Part shown: positions 35,090 through 44,009 of the stretch, piece after piece | How the letters are laid out: each line of letters begins with the position of its first letter | How positions within the stretch are numbered: position 1 is the stretch's first letter | Source of the DNA: Ralstonia pickettii | GTDB taxonomy: Bacteria > Pseudomonadota > Gammaproteobacteria > Burkholderiales > Burkholderiaceae | Length of the DNA: 64,000 nucleotides | NCBI RefSeq assembly: GCF_030582395.1 | Contig: NZ_CP104381.1 | Coordinates: 1,860,001-1,924,000, forward strand | Direction of reading: 5' to 3' | The notes under the pieces: generated by a model | What the model saw: the letters and a program-made list of their open reading frames with translations, nothing else | Told to the model about the DNA's origin: nothing | Databases searched by the model: none | Program-made: the position numbers and the translations under genes

Positions 35090-36640
35090 ATGGCTGGAAC
35101 CACCATCAACATCACTAGCGCCGGCCGCGCCGCCCTGGTCAACGCAGACCACACCGGCGCCGCTGCCCGCAAGATCGTCCAGGCCGGCATCGCCACCGCG
35201 CCGTTCGCGTTCGACACAGGCCTGCAGGCGCTGCCAAACGAGCACAAGCGGCTCACTACCATCGCTGGCGAGACCATCGCCGCAGACACGGTCCACGCCA
35301 CAATTCAAGACGACAGCGCCGACCAGTACACGACCTACGGCTTCGGTCTGTACCTGGACAACGGCGTCCTCTTGGGCACCTACTGCCAGCCCACGCCCAT
35401 CATGGAAAAATCGCCCGTGGCCATCCTCCTGATGGCGGTCGACATGGTGTTCAAGCAGCTGGACGTCACCGCCCTGTCGTTCGGCGACGCCACCTTTACC
35501 AACCCGCCCGCATCAACAGAACGGCAGGGGGTTGTTGAACTGGCGACGCAGGCCGAAGTGGATGCGGGATCGGACCCAGTCCGTGTGATGACGGCCAAGA
35601 CGGCTGCGGCGCGTTACGCGGCCTTGTCCGGTGCAACGTTCTCCGGCCCGATTCGAGCACCCGAGCTGGAAGTCGATGGCGAGTTGGCCCTCTCGGGGCG
35701 CTCAGGCGCAACTCTCACCACCGCCCATGTCGACGGCTTGTCCATCGAGGCCTACGACAAGGCCAATGCCGCAAACAAGAGGGCAATCCTGTTGGCGCCT
35801 TCGGGTGGCCGCGTGCTGATCGGAAAGAGCCAAAGCGATGACGACGACTCGGCGCTTCTGCAGGTCGCTGGCATTGCCACTGCTGCGACTCCACCTGCTG
35901 GCGACAACTCCACCAGAGTGGCAACCACGGAGTGGGTTCTGTCGGTGGTTTCAAGGGCCACCGTGGGCCAGATCATTTTCGAGCCACGTGTATCTGCCCG
36001 CGCTGGATGCCTCAAGCTGAACGGCGCTCTGCTCATGCGCGCCGACTATCCAGCCCTGTGGGCCTACGCCAAGGCAAGCGGTGCGCTGGTTACCGAGGCC
36101 CAGTGGAACGCGGGCAGTTTCGGTTGCTTCTCTTCGGGCGACGGTGCAACAACGTTCCGCATTCCAGAGTTGCGCGGCGAACATATCCGCTGCTGGGACG
36201 ATGGTCGAGGTGTTGATCTGGGCCGCACCATAGGCTCCTGGCAAGACAGTCAGAACCGAAGCCATGATCACACCGCTTCGTCTGGCGCAGCTGGTGACCA
36301 CGTACACCCCGCTTGGACGGACGTACAAGGCTGGCACGGCCACCATGGCGCGACCGCCGGGGCTGGGTCTCACGCACACGGCATCACACATGCAACCACG
36401 TTCGCGGGCACGGGTTCGCCGGTAGGGGCCTGGGTTCCGGGAACTGGCTACAACCATGCGACCGACCCGGTAGGTGACCACGCACACGTGTTTGACACCG
36501 ACGGAGCAGGCAATCACGGCCACAACATCGGCATGCACGGCCCCGGAAATCACACCCACGCAATCACAGTCAATGCGGCCGGCGGCCCCGAGGTGCGGGT
36601 GCGCACCGTCGCAATGCTCGCCATGATCCGCGCGTTCTAA
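35090..36640 (+). CDS. H: tail fibre / receptor-binding protein (P2 gpH-like)
   Basis: A 516-residue fibre. The N-terminal 150 residues (AGTTINITSAGRAALVNADH onward) are the baseplate-attachment domain, followed by a phage-fibre repeat (ERQGVVELATQAEVDAGSD) and an intermediate shaft. The C-terminus (about 420-516) is packed with H-x-H pairs (SHDH, DHVH, HGHH, SHAH, DHAH, NHGH, NHTH), which in other fibres bind metal ions in a trimeric needle. Host range probably resides here. It is shorter than P2 gpH (669 residues). Confidence 0.88.
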   Translation: MAGTTINITSAGRAALVNADHTGAAARKIVQAGIATAPFAFDTGLQALPNEHKRLTTIAGETIAADTVHATIQDDSADQYTTYGFGLYLDNGVLLGTYCQPTPIMEKSPVAILLMAVDMVFKQLDVTALSFGDATFTNPPASTERQGVVELATQAEVDAGSDPVRVMTAKTAAARYAALSGATFSGPIRAPELEVDGELALSGRSGATLTTAHVDGLSIEAYDKANAANKRAILLAPSGGRVLIGKSQSDDDDSALLQVAGIATAATPPAGDNSTRVATTEWVLSVVSRATVGQIIFEPRVSARAGCLKLNGALLMRADYPALWAYAKASGALVTEAQWNAGSFGCFSSGDGATTFRIPELRGEHIRCWDDGRGVDLGRTIGSWQDSQNRSHDHTASSGAAGDHVHPAWTDVQGWHGHHGATAGAGSHAHGITHATTFAGTGSPVGAWVPGTGYNHATDPVGDHAHVFDTDGAGNHGHNIGMHGPGNHTHAITVNAAGGPEVRVRTVAMLAMIRAF

Positions 36641-36657
36641 ATTCTCCGGAGACCATT

Positions 36658-37260
36658 ATGTTGATTCACCAGTACGACAACCTCACCGGCCAGTATCTCT
36701 CCAGCCGCCTGGCCGATGAGGACCCCCGCCATGCCGGCCGCTGGATCATGCCGGCGTTCTCTACCTCCGACCCATTGCCGGAGCGCAGAACGTTGACCTG
36801 GCCCTTCTACCGTGACGGCGCATGGACGCTTCTGCCGGACTGGCGCGGGCGCGTGCTGTATCGCCGCGACACCGGCGAGCCTGCCGAAATTCTCATTGCA
36901 GGTGTATCGCCAGAAGAGAGTGGGCTGACAACAACCCCTCGGCCTTCCGACAAACACGTGTGGGGTGACAGCGGGTGGGTGGTCGACTCAGCCGCGATTG
37001 AGGCAGAAAAACGCGATGCCGCAATGGCAGAGTTTGAGCGACGCATGGCGCTGGCGCGGTCGCACAACGTTGGCAAGGCCGATGCACTCGCAGCGGGCTT
37101 GCTGACGGACGAAGAGGTCTACTACTTCAAGGCCTGGTCGAGCTATCAAATGCAGTTGATACAGGTACTGGAGAATCCGACCTTTCCCGATGACGTCGTA
37201 TGGCCTGCGGAGCCGGAACCTTTTGTGCCGCCTGATGTGCAGCCCCGCCCTGCACCATAG
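36658..37260 (+). CDS. G: tail fibre assembly protein (P2 gpG-like)
   Basis: A 200-residue protein just after the fibre gene. An N-terminal QYDNLTGQYLSSRLADEDPRH and a C-terminal chaperone-like helix (IEAEKRDAAMAEFERRMALA, then KAWSSYQMQLIQVLENPTFPDDVVWPAEP) match caudovirus fibre-assembly proteins. It probably assists trimerisation of the fibre. Confidence 0.85.
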   Translation: MLIHQYDNLTGQYLSSRLADEDPRHAGRWIMPAFSTSDPLPERRTLTWPFYRDGAWTLLPDWRGRVLYRRDTGEPAEILIAGVSPEESGLTTTPRPSDKHVWGDSGWVVDSAAIEAEKRDAAMAEFERRMALARSHNVGKADALAAGLLTDEEVYYFKAWSSYQMQLIQVLENPTFPDDVVWPAEPEPFVPPDVQPRPAP

Positions 37261-37278
37261 CCCGCTGGTCATTGCCTT

Positions 37279-37303
37279 TGTTGTAGGGCTCCCTCCCACA
37301 ACA
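37279..37303. promoter_or_regulatory. Ogr-type late-promoter palindrome (sheath operon)
   Basis: TGTTGT-N13-ACAACA 77 bases before the sheath gene, equal in position to P2 promoter PF. Confidence 0.83.
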
Positions 37304-37379
37304 CCCAGCGCGCGACACGCTCGCGCGCGCGCCGCATCCTACCGGGACGATTCAACGTCGGCCCATCCCGGAGGAATGC

Positions 37380-38555
37380 ATGCCCACCGACTACCACCAC
37401 GGCGTCCGTGTCATCGAGATCAACGAAGGCACACGCCCCATCCGCACCATTGAAACCGCCGTCGTCGGCGTGGTGTGCACGGCCAACGATGCGGATGCGA
37501 ACGCCTTCCCGCTCGATACGCCCGTGCTGCTCACTGACGTGCAAGGCGGCATCGGCAAGGCCGGCGACAAGGGCACGCTCGCGCGCACGCTGCAGGCCAT
37601 TGCCGACCAGACCAGCCCGTTGACTGTCGTTGTGCGTGTGGCTGAAGCCAAGGCCGAAGGCGAGACCACCAGCAACCTGATCGGCACCACCAACGACCAA
37701 GGCCGCTACACCGGCATGAAAGCGCTGCTCGCCGCGCGCAACCGCTTCGGCATCACTCCTCGCATCCTCGCCGCGCCCGGGCTCGACTCGCTGCCCGTCG
37801 CCTCAGAGCTGGCCAGCATCTCGCAAAAGCTGCGCGCCTTCTCTTACGTCAATGCTGCGGGCTGCATCACCAAGGAAGACGTCGTCGCCTACCGGCAGAA
37901 CTTTGGCGCGCGTGAACTCATGGTTCTCTGGCCGGATTTCGTCGGCTGGGACAGCGCCGCCAACGATGAGCACACCCTATGGGCAACCGCCCGCGCTGTA
38001 GGCCTGCGCGCCAAGATCGACAACGAGGTCGGGTGGCACAAGACGCTGTCCAACGTGCCAGTCAATGGGGTCACGGGCCTCTCGCGCGACGTGTACTGGG
38101 ACCTGCAGAACCCCGCCACCGACGCCGGCTACCTGAACTCGCACGACGTCACCACGCTCGTCCACCAGAACGGCTTCCGCTTCTGGGGCTCGCGCACCTG
38201 CAGCGCCGACAAGCTCTTCGCGTTCGAGAACTACACCCGCACCGCGCAGGTGCTGGCCGACACGATGGCCGAGGCGCACATGTGGGCCAATGACCTGCCC
38301 ATGACCCCGTCTTTGGTGCGCGACATCCTGGCCGGCGTCAACGCCAAGCTGCGCAGCCTGGTGCGTAACGGCTACCTGCTCGGCGGCGAAGCGTGGTTCG
38401 ACCCGGCGGCAAATGGGAAAGAAAGCCTCAAGAGCGGTCAACTGGCCATCGACTACGACTACACGCCCGTCCCGCCCCTGGAAGACCTCACCTTCCGCCA
38501 GCGCATCACAGACCGCTACCTCATGCAGTTCGCCGACGCCGTCAAGGCGGCCTGA
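37380..38555 (+). CDS. FI: contractile tail sheath protein (P2 gpFI)
   Basis: A 391-residue sheath protein. YHHGVRVIEINEGTRPIRTIETAVVGVVCTA at the start, and LNSHDVTTLVHQNGFRFWGSRTCS and the C-terminal DLTFRQRITDRYLMQFADAVKAA, are classic. It forms the contractile outer tube. First gene of the last tail operon. Confidence 0.96.
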   Translation: MPTDYHHGVRVIEINEGTRPIRTIETAVVGVVCTANDADANAFPLDTPVLLTDVQGGIGKAGDKGTLARTLQAIADQTSPLTVVVRVAEAKAEGETTSNLIGTTNDQGRYTGMKALLAARNRFGITPRILAAPGLDSLPVASELASISQKLRAFSYVNAAGCITKEDVVAYRQNFGARELMVLWPDFVGWDSAANDEHTLWATARAVGLRAKIDNEVGWHKTLSNVPVNGVTGLSRDVYWDLQNPATDAGYLNSHDVTTLVHQNGFRFWGSRTCSADKLFAFENYTRTAQVLADTMAEAHMWANDLPMTPSLVRDILAGVNAKLRSLVRNGYLLGGEAWFDPAANGKESLKSGQLAIDYDYTPVPPLEDLTFRQRITDRYLMQFADAVKAA

Positions 38556-38584
38556 GCGGCGCACCACACTGACAAGGAACCACG

Positions 38585-39094
38585 ATGGCACTCCCCCGCA
38601 TCCTCAAACACTTCAACGTCTTCGCAGACGGCATCTCGCACGCCGGCGAGGTGGAAGAAATTACCCTGCCCAAGCTGACCCGCAAGCTGGAGGAATACCG
38701 CGCCGGCGGCATGAACGGCCCGATCGACATCGACCTCGGCAATGAAAAGCTGGAGTTGGAAACCACCTACGGCGGCCTGATGCGCGACATCCTCAAGCAG
38801 TACGGCACCACCACTGTGGACGGCGCCCTGGTGCGCTTCGCTGGCGCCTACCAGGCAGAAGACACCGGCGGCGTTGATGCCGTCGAAATCACCGTGCGCG
38901 GCCGCCACACCGAAGTTGACTTTGGCAACGCCAAGGCCGGCGGCAAAGAGCCCTTCAAGGTCAAGTCGTCGCTCTCGTACTACAAGCTCTCCGTCAACGG
39001 CGAAGAGTGGATCGAAATCGACCACGTCAACTTCATCGAGCGCGTGTTCGGCGTCGACCGCCTGGCCGAGCAGCGCAAGGCCATCGGCCTGTGA
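38585..39094 (+). CDS. FII: tail tube protein (P2 gpFII)
   Basis: A 169-residue major tail tube protein (LPRILKHFNVFADGISHAGEVEEITLPKLTRKLEEYRAGGMNGPI). It forms the inner tube through which DNA passes. AAGGAACC upstream is a good ribosome site. Confidence 0.96.
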   Translation: MALPRILKHFNVFADGISHAGEVEEITLPKLTRKLEEYRAGGMNGPIDIDLGNEKLELETTYGGLMRDILKQYGTTTVDGALVRFAGAYQAEDTGGVDAVEITVRGRHTEVDFGNAKAGGKEPFKVKSSLSYYKLSVNGEEWIEIDHVNFIERVFGVDRLAEQRKAIGL

Positions 39095-39147
39095 TCCCGC
39101 ACCTGCCACACAACGCGGCACTCTCCACCCTCTGAACCTTCAACACC

Positions 39148-39474
39148 ATGGAACAACTCACCACCAACATCACCCTCGACACCCCCATCAAGCGCGGCGA
39201 TCAGGTCATCAGCGTACTGACCCTGCGCAAGCCTGGCAGCGGCGAGCTGCGCGGCGTCAGCCTCATGGACCTCATGCGCATGGACGTAACCGCCCTGCAT
39301 ACCGTGCTGCCGCGCATCACCGCGCCCACGCTCACCACCGCAGACGTGAGCAAGCTCGACCTGGCCGACCTGGTCAAGATCGCCACCGAAGTGACAGGTT
39401 TTTTGCTCTCGAAGCAGGACCGGGAAGAAGCCTTCCTGACCGAGTCGAAAACGCCGCCGCAGACGTTGCAGTGA
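39148..39474 (+). CDS. E: tail assembly protein E (P2 gpE)
   Basis: A 108-residue tail assembly protein (TPIKRGDQVISVLTLRKPGSGELRGVSLMDLMRMD). It is the zero-frame product of the E/E' pair; part of the ribosomes should shift at 39399-39405 to make E+E'. It acts as a tape-measure chaperone together with the fused form. Confidence 0.93.
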   Translation: MEQLTTNITLDTPIKRGDQVISVLTLRKPGSGELRGVSLMDLMRMDVTALHTVLPRITAPTLTTADVSKLDLADLVKIATEVTGFLLSKQDREEAFLTESKTPPQTLQ

Positions 39475-39572
39475 TTTTTGGCTTCCGCCTGGAGGAGCTG
39501 TACGCGATGAGCATTACCGAGCTGATGGAGTGGCGCGAGCGCGCCCGTGAGCGCAGCGAGGCGCGCGAATGA
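39148..39572 (+). CDS. E': E+E' fusion made by -1 frameshift
   Basis: Translation of E to codon 86 followed by a slip back of one base gives a 141-residue protein. Its C-terminal part (ADVAVIFGFRLEELYAMSITELMEWRERARERSE) matches P2 E', the GpE family. No independent start for E' is visible. The stop overlaps the tape-measure start as ATGA (39569-39572). Confidence 0.9.
39399..39405 (+). promoter_or_regulatory. programmed -1 frameshift slippery site
   Basis: T TTT TTG in the E frame (codons TTT 39400-39402 and TTG 39403-39405), the same heptamer as in P2. A shift leads directly into the E' frame. Confidence 0.9.
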
Positions 39573-42370
39573 GCGACGCCCGCCGGCTGCGCCTGGAGGT
39601 TGTGCTGCAGGCCGTGGACAAGGCCACGCGGCCAGTCCAGAGGCTGCTCGATGCCAACAAGGACCTCGCCCGCGCTGTGAAGCAGGGGCGGGACCAGCTC
39701 ACGGCGCTCAACCGAGAGCAAAAGCGCCTAGATAGCTTCCGCGAGCTCAAGAGCGGTATCAAGGACAGCGGCATTGAAATGCGCAATGCCACTGCAAAGG
39801 CGGAAGCACTGTGCAAGCAGCTCGATGCCGTCCAAGGCGGCGCCACCCGCAAGAAGGCCATCGACGATCAGATCAAGAGCCTGCGGGCTGTGGAAGCGCA
39901 GTTGGACAAGGCCACCATCGCCATGAACAAACGCTCGCGGCTGGCGGGAAAGACCGCCTATGTCGACGCCGAGCGCGACGCTTTCCTGAAGCTCCAGGAA
40001 GAGACAGCCCGCACGCTCCGGCAGATCAATCGGCTCAAAGCAGAACAGAAGGCTCTGGCCGCACAGACGCCTGTCAACACAGAGCAGGTCAGAAAACTCA
40101 GCCGGCAATACAAGGACGCCCAAAGCGCAGCCGACAAGCTGACGCAGGCCCACAGGAACAAGCTGACCACGTTCCGCCAGATGCGAAGCGAGCTGCTTGA
40201 GGCAGGTATCCGAACCAAGGAATTCAGCCGCCACGAAGCCGAGCTGAAAACCCGGATTGACGCCACCAAGCAGGCACTGCGCGAGAAAGAGGCAGCGCTC
40301 ACCCGCCTTGCCGAAAAAGAGCGCCACATGGCAGCCGTACAAGCGCAGTACCAAAAGGGCATGGCATCACGCAACGCCATGCTTGGCACGGGCGTTTCAC
40401 TCATGGGAGCCGGCACCGTTACGCTCGCGCCGGTCGCCAAAACCGTGAAGGATTACGTCGCGTTTGAGAACGCCATGCTGGGCATCGCTCGGCAGGTAGA
40501 CGGCGCGCGCGATGCGGGCGGCAAGCTCACCCCTGTCTATTACGACATGGCCCGACAGATCAAGCAGCTGGGCGCAGAACTGCCGATACCTGTAACGCAG
40601 ATCGCCGAAATGGTCACCGCCGGCGCGCGCATGGAAGTCCCGCGTCAGGAGCTGATCGACTACACCCGCACCGTCGCCATGATGGCCACGGCGTTTGATG
40701 CGGTGCCCGACGAGATCGCCGAAAGCATGGGCAAGGTCGCCAAGAACTTCCGAATCCCCACCAACGCCATCATGGGGCTGGCGGATTCCATCAACTACCT
40801 GGACGACAACGCCATCAGCAAGGGCAACGACATCATCGACGTGCTCAACCGCACGTCTGGCGTGGTTTCCACCGTTGCCATGTCTGCGCGGGATGCTGCC
40901 GCTCTCGGCTCTACGCTGCTCACGCTGGGCGAGCGCGCGGAGACTGCGGGCACTGCCATTAACGCCATCGTCCAGAAATTCGCCGCTGCCGACAAAGGCA
41001 CAAACAAGTTTCGGTCGGCGCTCGAAGAGATCGGCCTGAGTTCCGCACAGGTCCAGCGCGGCATGGCAACCGATGCCACCGGCACACTGTTTCGTGTAAT
41101 TGAAGCCGTAAAACGCCTGCCAGAAGAAAAGCGTATCGGTGTCATGGTGGAGCTGGTTGGCCTGGAGCACTCCGACACCCTGGCCAAACTGGTCGACAAG
41201 CCCGACGAGCTGCAGCGCCAGATCGGGCTGGCCAACGGTAGCCAGGCGCAAGGCTCCATGTCGCGCGAGTTCTCTGCCCGGCAAGACACCATCTCTGCGC
41301 ATTGGCAGCGCCTGCAGAACCGCATCTTCAATACGAGCAGTGAAAGCGGCGGCGGGCTGCGCACCACCATCATGGAATTGATCGACAGCGCTGATCGCCT
41401 GCTGCAGCGCTTTGACACGTTCGCAAAGAACAATCCTGACCTGGTGTCGGGGCTTCTGAAGGCCGCAGCGGCGGCGGGCATCCTGCTGCTAGCTGCGGGT
41501 GGCCTCACGCTCTCCATGGCAGCCATGCACGGGCCTCTCGTCATTGCCCGTTACGCTTTTCAGATACTCGGCACGCGCATAGGCGGTCTTGCGCGGGGGT
41601 TCAACCTGGTGATGAGGGTTTTTGGCGGCGTTGGCAAGGTCCTGCTCTGGATCGGCCGCCTGGCACTCGCCAACCCGCTCCTGGCGGTCATCGCCATCAT
41701 CGCCGCCGGCGCCCTGTACATCTGGCAGAACTGGGAAACCATCGGCCCAAAGCTCGCCGCCCTCTGGCAAGGCATCAAAGACGCCTTCGGCCGCGCGTGG
41801 GACTGGATTAAAGAAAAGGCCAGCGGCATTGCCGACTGGTTCACGTCCACTAAAGACAAGCTGCTCGACGCCGGCCGCGCCATAGTCGACGGCTTGCTAT
41901 CTGGCATGTCCGAGCGCTGGGCCGCGCTCAAACAGAAGGTGGGCGAGTTGGCCGACGGGGTGGCAACGTGGTTCAAGGAAAAGCTCGGCATCCACAGCCC
42001 CAGCCGCGTTTTTGCCACGCTGGGCGGCTTCACTATGGCCGGCCTGACCCAAGGCCTGGAAGACGGCCAGGACGCACCGCTGAAGGCTGTGCAGACCCTG
42101 GCTACCAAGCTCACCGGCATCGGCGCCGGCATCGCCATTGGCAGCACGGCAGCGGTGGCCGCACCCATTTCTTTTGACACCCGCCCCGCGCTCACCACCA
42201 GCGCGGTGGCCGCCGCGCCGGCAGCGGCTGCCGCTCAAATCACCATCCACATCCACCCGCCCGCCGGCGCAGACCCGCAGGCCATCGCTCGCCTGGTGCG
42301 CGACGAGCTGCGCCAGATCGAAAACCAGCGAGCCGCCCGCCAGCGCTCGCGCCTTGCAGACAGGGACTGA
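39569..42370 (+). CDS. T: tail tape measure protein (P2 gpT)
   Basis: A 933-residue tape measure. The N-terminal third is coiled coil (LDANKDLARAVKQGRDQLTALNREQK; QTPVNTEQVRKLSRQYKDAQSAADKL), the middle holds the phage tail tape-measure core (FENAMLGIARQVDGARDAGGKLT to NRTSGVVSTVA), then hydrophobic segments (about 630-655 and 690-715) likely to enter the host membrane. Its length sets the tail length; P2 gpT is 815 residues, so this tail may be slightly longer. Confidence 0.95.
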   Translation: MSDARRLRLEVVLQAVDKATRPVQRLLDANKDLARAVKQGRDQLTALNREQKRLDSFRELKSGIKDSGIEMRNATAKAEALCKQLDAVQGGATRKKAIDDQIKSLRAVEAQLDKATIAMNKRSRLAGKTAYVDAERDAFLKLQEETARTLRQINRLKAEQKALAAQTPVNTEQVRKLSRQYKDAQSAADKLTQAHRNKLTTFRQMRSELLEAGIRTKEFSRHEAELKTRIDATKQALREKEAALTRLAEKERHMAAVQAQYQKGMASRNAMLGTGVSLMGAGTVTLAPVAKTVKDYVAFENAMLGIARQVDGARDAGGKLTPVYYDMARQIKQLGAELPIPVTQIAEMVTAGARMEVPRQELIDYTRTVAMMATAFDAVPDEIAESMGKVAKNFRIPTNAIMGLADSINYLDDNAISKGNDIIDVLNRTSGVVSTVAMSARDAAALGSTLLTLGERAETAGTAINAIVQKFAAADKGTNKFRSALEEIGLSSAQVQRGMATDATGTLFRVIEAVKRLPEEKRIGVMVELVGLEHSDTLAKLVDKPDELQRQIGLANGSQAQGSMSREFSARQDTISAHWQRLQNRIFNTSSESGGGLRTTIMELIDSADRLLQRFDTFAKNNPDLVSGLLKAAAAAGILLLAAGGLTLSMAAMHGPLVIARYAFQILGTRIGGLARGFNLVMRVFGGVGKVLLWIGRLALANPLLAVIAIIAAGALYIWQNWETIGPKLAALWQGIKDAFGRAWDWIKEKASGIADWFTSTKDKLLDAGRAIVDGLLSGMSERWAALKQKVGELADGVATWFKEKLGIHSPSRVFATLGGFTMAGLTQGLEDGQDAPLKAVQTLATKLTGIGAGIAIGSTAAVAAPISFDTRPALTTSAVAAAPAAAAAQITIHIHPPAGADPQAIARLVRDELRQIENQRAARQRSRLADRD

Positions 42371-42372
42371 CC

Positions 42373-42795
42373 ATGATGATGGCCCTGGGCCTGTTCGTGT
42401 TCAGCCTGGACACGGCGCCCTACTCCGAATTCCAACGCCAGGTCGGCTGGCGCCACCCGGGCAACAACCGCGTCGGCCGCCGGCCGTCGCACCAGTTCAT
42501 CGGGCCGGACGAGGAAACCATCACCCTATCCGGCAAGCTGTTCCCCGAGCTGACCGGCGGCGAATGGTCCCTCGCCGCCCTGGAGCAGATGGCCGACAGC
42601 GGCGACGCCTACACCCTCATCGAGGGCACCGGCCACTACTACGGCCAGTACGTCATCAACAACCTGGATACCACCCGTACCTACTTCTTCCAGGACGGCG
42701 CCGCCCGCGCATGCGACTTCACCCTCAAGTTGACCCGCGTGGATGACGGCCTGCTCTCCAAGGTGGCCAGCGTCGCCACGGGGCTGCTGCAATGA
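42373..42795 (+). CDS. U: tail protein U (P2 gpU)
   Basis: A 140-residue tail protein (GLFVFSLDTAPYSEFQRQVGWRHPGNNRVGRRPSHQFIGPDEETITLSGKL). It is part of the tail tip complex with gpD. Overlaps D by four bases. Confidence 0.95.
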   Translation: MMMALGLFVFSLDTAPYSEFQRQVGWRHPGNNRVGRRPSHQFIGPDEETITLSGKLFPELTGGEWSLAALEQMADSGDAYTLIEGTGHYYGQYVINNLDTTRTYFFQDGAARACDFTLKLTRVDDGLLSKVASVATGLLQ

Positions 42796-43925
42796 GCGAC
42801 AACACCGCTGCTGACCTGTCACCGCGCCCGGCCTACCGCATCAAGGTGGGCGACAAAGACATCACCGGCCGCTTCCAGGGCCGGCTCATCGAGCTGACGC
42901 TGACCGACAACAGCGGCTTCGAGGCAGACCAACTTGACATCGAGCTGGACGACAGCGACGGCAAGCTCGACCTGCCCGAGAAAGGGGTACGCCTGTCGCT
43001 CTCGCTCGGCTGGGAAGGCGCCGGCCTGGTCGACAAAGGCACCTACAAGGTCGACGAGCTGGAGCACACCGGCCCGCCGGATCGGCTTATCATCCGCGCC
43101 CGCAGCGCCGACATGGACGGCGGCCTCACCACCAGACGCGAAGACTCCTACGCCGGCAAGACCGTGGCTGAAGTCGTCCAGGCCATCGCCCTGCGCAACA
43201 AGTTCACTTGGCTGGTGGGCAAGAAGCTGGCCGGCCAGGTCATCGCCCACGTCGACCAGACCGGCGAGTCAGATGCCAACTTCCTCTCGCGCCTGGCGAA
43301 AGAGTTCGACGCCATCGCCACCGTCAAGAACGGCACGCTGCTTTTCATCCCCGCCGGCGAGCCGACCAGCGGGTCCGGCCTGCCGCTGCCCACCGTCAAC
43401 ATCACCCGCGCAACGGGTGATACGCACACGTTCAGCGTTGCCGATCGGGAGAACTACAACGGTGTGAAAGCGCACTACCAGGACACGCGCGCCGGCGTGC
43501 GCGGCGAGGTTGTCATCGATGCTTCCAACGCCGTCGCTACGAAAGAGAAGCGGACCGGCAAGGGGAAACAGAAGAAGCAGGAGACGGTGCAGGCCAACCC
43601 GAACCCCGACAACGTGAAGGTGCTGCGGCACACGTACGCGTCACGGTCCAACGCAGAGCGCGCTGCGCGGGCCGAGTGGCAGAAGATTCAGCGCGGCGTG
43701 GCGACGTTCAATATCACGCTGGCGCGTGGGCGGGCGGAGCTGTTTCCCTCGCTGCATGCCAAGGTGAGCGGGTGGAAGCCGCAGATTGATGGGACGGGGT
43801 GGTCGGTTGGTCGTGTCGTTCACAGCTTGAGCGACAGTGGCTTCACCACCGCGCTGGAGCTGGAGATTGTGCCAACGCGGCTGGAAGAAGTTGGTACGGG
43901 TGGCACAGTGCTTGCGAAAGGTTAG
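42792..43925 (+). CDS. D: late-control/tail hub protein D (P2 gpD)
   Basis: A 377-residue gp27-like tail hub protein, historically called late control gene D. PAYRIKVGDKDITGRFQGRLIELTLTDNSGFEADQLDIELDD starts the first hub domain; a Lys-rich linker (TKEKRTGKGKQKKQE) lies near residue 255. Last gene of the tail operon; the prophage accessory region begins right after it. Confidence 0.95.
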   Translation: MSDNTAADLSPRPAYRIKVGDKDITGRFQGRLIELTLTDNSGFEADQLDIELDDSDGKLDLPEKGVRLSLSLGWEGAGLVDKGTYKVDELEHTGPPDRLIIRARSADMDGGLTTRREDSYAGKTVAEVVQAIALRNKFTWLVGKKLAGQVIAHVDQTGESDANFLSRLAKEFDAIATVKNGTLLFIPAGEPTSGSGLPLPTVNITRATGDTHTFSVADRENYNGVKAHYQDTRAGVRGEVVIDASNAVATKEKRTGKGKQKKQETVQANPNPDNVKVLRHTYASRSNAERAARAEWQKIQRGVATFNITLARGRAELFPSLHAKVSGWKPQIDGTGWSVGRVVHSLSDSGFTTALELEIVPTRLEEVGTGGTVLAKG

Positions 43926-44009
43926 AAGCTCACCCCGACCTCATCAGTACGCATGGCCTCGAAAACCATTGAGGCGAGCGGCCTCCTACCTACTCACATA
44001 CCCCGGCCT

